This document shows positions 61,166 through 64,000 of a stretch of DNA of 64,000 bases, in pieces. A program made the position numbers and the translations under genes. The notes below the pieces were generated by a model. It searched no databases and was not told where the DNA came from. It worked only from the letters and a program-made list of their open reading frames with translations. The stretch is from Chryseobacterium elymi (GTDB lineage: Bacteria; Bacteroidota; Bacteroidia; Flavobacteriales; Weeksellaceae), in contig NZ_QNUH01000001.1 in the NCBI RefSeq assembly GCF_003385495.1, positions 372,001 through 436,000 on the forward strand, in the 5' to 3' direction. The first letter of the stretch is position 1; every line of letters begins with the position of its first letter.

Positions 61166-63754
61166 CTAACCCCCAATCATTTTTTTTATCGAATTCAGCT
61201 TCATTAATGCTTCAATCGGTGTTAATGTATTGATGTCTATTTTCGTGAGTTCTTCACGTATGTTTTCCAGAACAGGATCATCAAGCTGGAAAAAAGAAAG
61301 CTGCATATTTTCTTCGGTTACCCTTTTGATGCTTTCGGAAGTTCCCGTACTCTGTGTGCGGCTGGCTTCAAGGGTCTTCAGGATCTCATTGGCCCTGTTG
61401 ACCACTTTTGCAGGCATTCCTGCAAGTTTGGCCACATGAATACCGAAGCTGTGTTCACTTCCTCCCGGAATCAGTTTTCTTAAGAAAATGATATTTCCTT
61501 TATTTTCCTGTATAGAAACATGAAAATTCTTCACCCTTTCAAAATTCACAGTCATTTCATTCAATTCATGATAATGTGTTGCAAAGAGTGTTTTTGCCTG
61601 CGTAGGATGCTGGTGAAGGTATTCTGCAATAGCCCATGCGATAGAAACCCCGTCGTAGGTAGATGTCCCACGGCCTATTTCGTCCAGAAGGATAAGGCTA
61701 CGTTCCGAAATATTGTTCAGGATATTGGCAGCTTCATTCATTTCTACCATAAAAGTAGATTCGCCAGCCGAAATATTATCGGTAGCCCCTACCCTTGTGA
61801 AAATTTTATCTAAAATCCCGATCTCAGCATGTTTTGCGGGAACAAAACTTCCAATCTGAGCCAGAAGACATACAATAGCCGTTTGACGCAGAATTGCTGA
61901 TTTACCGGCCATGTTCGGGCCCGTCACCATAATGATTTGCTGAGAGTCTTTGTCTAAAAAGATGTCATTCGGAATATATTTTTCTCCCAGAGGAAGTGCA
62001 TTTTCAATGATCGGATGCCTTGCCTCTTTAAGGTCAATGGCATATCCCTGATTAAGAACAGGCTTCGTATAGCTTTCTGAAACAGCCAGTTCCGAAAGTC
62101 CCACCGCTACATCAAGCTGTGCAATAATATTGGAATTTCCCTGGATCTGATCCATATAGACCATTGTTTCGGCACACACATTTCTATACAGCTCATTTTC
62201 CAGAACGCCTATCTTTTCTTCGGCACCCAGAATCTGGCTTTCATATTCTTTCAGCTCTTCGGTGATGTAACGCTCTGCATTGACAAGCGTTTGTTTTCTC
62301 AACCAATCAGCGGGAACTTTATCTTTATGAGCATTCCTTACTTCTATATAATATCCGAAAACGTTATTAAAATCGATTTTAAGGCTTGAAATTCCCGTTC
62401 TTTCTATTTCTCTCTGGCACATTTCATCCAGGAAACCACGGCCTTTACTTTGGAGATTTCTCAATCGGTCAAGCTCTTCCGAGATACTTTCTTTGATAAT
62501 ATTTCCTTTGGAGATATTCACCGGAAGTTCATCATTAAGATGATTCTGCAAAAATCTGATCAGTTCCTCCATATCAAATAACGGCTCCAGCCAGGCCAGA
62601 ACATCAGCATGCGGATGAAGCAACTCTTTAATCTGATGAATATTGATCAGACTCTGGCGCAGATAGCCAAGTTCTTTCGGGGATATTTTTTCTGCAGCCA
62701 GTTTTCCCATCAGACGGTCCAGGTCTGAGATGGATTTCAGCAGCTGGCAGATCTCATATTTCAGATGATCATGCTCATTCAGGAAATCAATCAGGGAAAG
62801 TCTTCTCATAATCTCTTCCACAGATTTTAACGGAAGAATAATTCTTCTTCTCAACAACCTCCCACCCATCGGGGTAGATGTTTTATCAATAATATCCAGG
62901 AGCGATTTTCCCTGTGGATTACTTGGATAAACAATTTCAAGGTTTCTCAGGGTAAAGTTGTCCATCATCAGGTAATCTTCCTGCGGAATGATCTGAAGCT
63001 TTGTGATATGAGCCAGCAGATTGTGGTGTGTATCTTCTACCAGGTAAGCGAAAATGGCTCCCGCTGCTGTAATAGCCAGTGGAAGATTTTCTGTACCAAA
63101 ACCTTTTAAAGAATTCGTTTTAAAATGGGAAGTCAGTTTTTCGTAGGCAAAATTATACTGGAAAGCCCAGTCTTCAAGCTTAAAAGCACTTTTATTTTTG
63201 AGCTGTTCCGGCAATTGAACACTTCTTTGATACACAATTTCGCTGGGATCAAAAGTATTGATGATATGAAGGATCTTTTCCAGATTTCCTTCGCTCACCA
63301 AAAACTCGCCGGTAGAAACATCCACCATGGCAATTCCGTACTTCTCTTTTTCTTTATGCAGAGAAAGAAGGAAATTATTCTTTTTTGAATTTAATACCTG
63401 ATCATTGAATGTAACCCCCGGTGTCACAAGCTCTGTAACACCTCTTTTTACAATTCCTTTGACCATTTTGGGGTCTTCCAGCTGATCACAGATGGCCACC
63501 CTCATCCCTGCTCTTACCAATTTTGGAAGATAGGAGTCTACTGAATGGTGTGGAAATCCTGCCAGCTCTATATGTCCTTCTCCATTAGCTCTTTTGGTAA
63601 GAACAATGCCCAGGATCTGAGATGTTCTTACAGCATCCTGCCCGAACGTTTCATAAAAGTCTCCAACCCTGAATAACAGCAGTGCATCAGGGTATTTCGC
63701 CTTGATGGTATTATACTGTGTCATTAACGGGGTTTCCTTCTTCGTTTTTGCCAT
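61166..63754 (-). CDS. mutS: DNA mismatch repair protein MutS
   Basis: At 862 residues it has the MutS layout: mismatch-binding domain I with the Phe-x-Glu in GDFYETFGQD near residue 35, a connector, core and clamp helices (LRNLEIVYPSN, SKGRGFLDEM), and an ATPase from about residue 600 with Walker A GPNMAGKSAILRQ near 611, LLDEIGRGTSTYDG and FATHYHELNE. The C-terminus (ANEILKTLEA, then IKKMIGG) has the family tail. It binds mispairs and starts repair with MutL, which is not encoded here. Confidence 0.97.
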   Translation of the reverse strand: MAKTKKETPLMTQYNTIKAKYPDALLLFRVGDFYETFGQDAVRTSQILGIVLTKRANGEGHIELAGFPHHSVDSYLPKLVRAGMRVAICDQLEDPKMVKGIVKRGVTELVTPGVTFNDQVLNSKKNNFLLSLHKEKEKYGIAMVDVSTGEFLVSEGNLEKILHIINTFDPSEIVYQRSVQLPEQLKNKSAFKLEDWAFQYNFAYEKLTSHFKTNSLKGFGTENLPLAITAAGAIFAYLVEDTHHNLLAHITKLQIIPQEDYLMMDNFTLRNLEIVYPSNPQGKSLLDIIDKTSTPMGGRLLRRRIILPLKSVEEIMRRLSLIDFLNEHDHLKYEICQLLKSISDLDRLMGKLAAEKISPKELGYLRQSLINIHQIKELLHPHADVLAWLEPLFDMEELIRFLQNHLNDELPVNISKGNIIKESISEELDRLRNLQSKGRGFLDEMCQREIERTGISSLKIDFNNVFGYYIEVRNAHKDKVPADWLRKQTLVNAERYITEELKEYESQILGAEEKIGVLENELYRNVCAETMVYMDQIQGNSNIIAQLDVAVGLSELAVSESYTKPVLNQGYAIDLKEARHPIIENALPLGEKYIPNDIFLDKDSQQIIMVTGPNMAGKSAILRQTAIVCLLAQIGSFVPAKHAEIGILDKIFTRVGATDNISAGESTFMVEMNEAANILNNISERSLILLDEIGRGTSTYDGVSIAWAIAEYLHQHPTQAKTLFATHYHELNEMTVNFERVKNFHVSIQENKGNIIFLRKLIPGGSEHSFGIHVAKLAGMPAKVVNRANEILKTLEASRTQSTGTSESIKRVTEENMQLSFFQLDDPVLENIREELTKIDINTLTPIEALMKLNSIKKMIGG

Positions 63755-63819
63755 AATAAAAAATGAGCCCCAAATTTAAAAAATAAATTTGGGGTTATAG
63801 AGTGCTGAAAATATAAAAT

Positions 63820-64000
63820 TTATTTCTTTATAAACTTCAATGTCTCTTTCCTATCCTTACTTTGAATTTTGATAATATAGTTTCCGGAAGGCAGTAAAGA
63901 AAAATCTAATTCTGTATTTCTTTGAGTAATGATAATTTCTGATATTTTCCTTCCATCTGCACTGTAAATGGCTGCAGAGGGTTTATCTTTTACCTGGCTC
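63820..64000 (-). CDS. C-terminus of a T9SS-sorted protein, N-terminus outside window
   Basis: The frame is open at the right edge and ends with a stop at 63820-63822. Its 60 residues (AAIYSADGRKISEI, LDFSLLPSGNYIIKIQSK, ending KFIKK) fit the type A sorting domain (Por secretion tail) with the GNYIIKI strand and basic end. The rest and function are outside the window. Confidence 0.75.
   Translation of the reverse strand, partial: SQVKDKPSAAIYSADGRKISEIIITQRNTELDFSLLPSGNYIIKIQSKDRKETLKFIKK

Noticed and set aside
1..64000. CRISPR arrays, insertion sequences, tRNA and rRNA genes
   Set aside because: No regularly spaced repeats, transposase frames or recognisable RNA gene sequences were seen by reading; a tRNA search program was not available.

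Overview
The window reads as chromosomal DNA of a Flavobacteriia bacterium, most like Chryseobacterium or a close relative. The DNA is AT-rich. There are type IX secretion (T9SS) sorting tails on several secreted proteins, LytTR and NarL-type two-component systems, TonB-C-like small periplasmic proteins, and promoters of the Bacteroidetes form (TTG, about 20 nt, TAnnTTTG). I see no tRNA, rRNA, insertion sequence or CRISPR array.

Layout. 1-4967 (-): a 1,213-residue protein of unknown function followed by a tail-fibre-like protein cut by the left edge. 5.6-8.2 kb (+): a lipoprotein, a membrane protein and a NarL-type kinase/regulator pair. 8.4-10.3 kb (+): a compact four-gene operon (HExxH protein, CsaA-like, PolB-like exonuclease, DUF59 Fe-S protein) with a clear promoter and terminator. 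10.9-12.8 kb (-): a rhodanese and an HMG-CoA-lyase-like enzyme. 13.0-24.1 kb (-): a complete assimilatory sulfate reduction and cysteine operon headed by an Rrf2 regulator, in the order Rrf2, cysH, cysD, cysN, cysE, cysK, cobA, cysJ, cysI, and a fusion of siroheme synthase with a TauE-type transporter. Sulfate becomes APS (CysDN), then sulfite (CysH with an Fe-S type signature, no CysC kinase), then sulfide (CysJI with siroheme made by CobA and the fusion protein), and finally cysteine (CysE, CysK). A perfect inverted repeat overlapping the cysH promoter is the likely Rrf2 operator.

24.2-32.5 kb: peptidase T, a TonB-C-like protein, a cysteine-rich GG-leader-like peptide, an outer-membrane barrel, a LytS/LytTR pair, a DUF6268-like protein, and a Bcr/CflA efflux pump with its AraC regulator. 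32.8-51.3 kb (-): a polymorphic-toxin locus. It holds two coiled-coil fibre-like surface proteins, a T9SS subtilisin, a T9SS LamG-like protein, a 3,412-residue SpvB/FG-GAP/RHS protein with an uncharacterised C-terminus and a small membrane protein as putative immunity. Downstream lies an orphan RHS tip encoding a YwqJ-like deaminase toxin with its own putative immunity gene. The orphan module is bounded by repeats shared with the main rhs gene, and its toxin frame is separated from the core by a single-base shift at a G6 tract. A membrane-anchored TPR-AraC regulator is divergent at 51.7 kb.

53.5-64.0 kb: thiL, an acyl-CoA thioesterase, a flavoprotein, TonB-C-like and YARHG proteins, two thioredoxin-fold exported proteins, twin 52-54-residue GG-leader peptides both ending in GYCC, mutS, and the C-terminus of a T9SS-secreted protein cut by the right edge.
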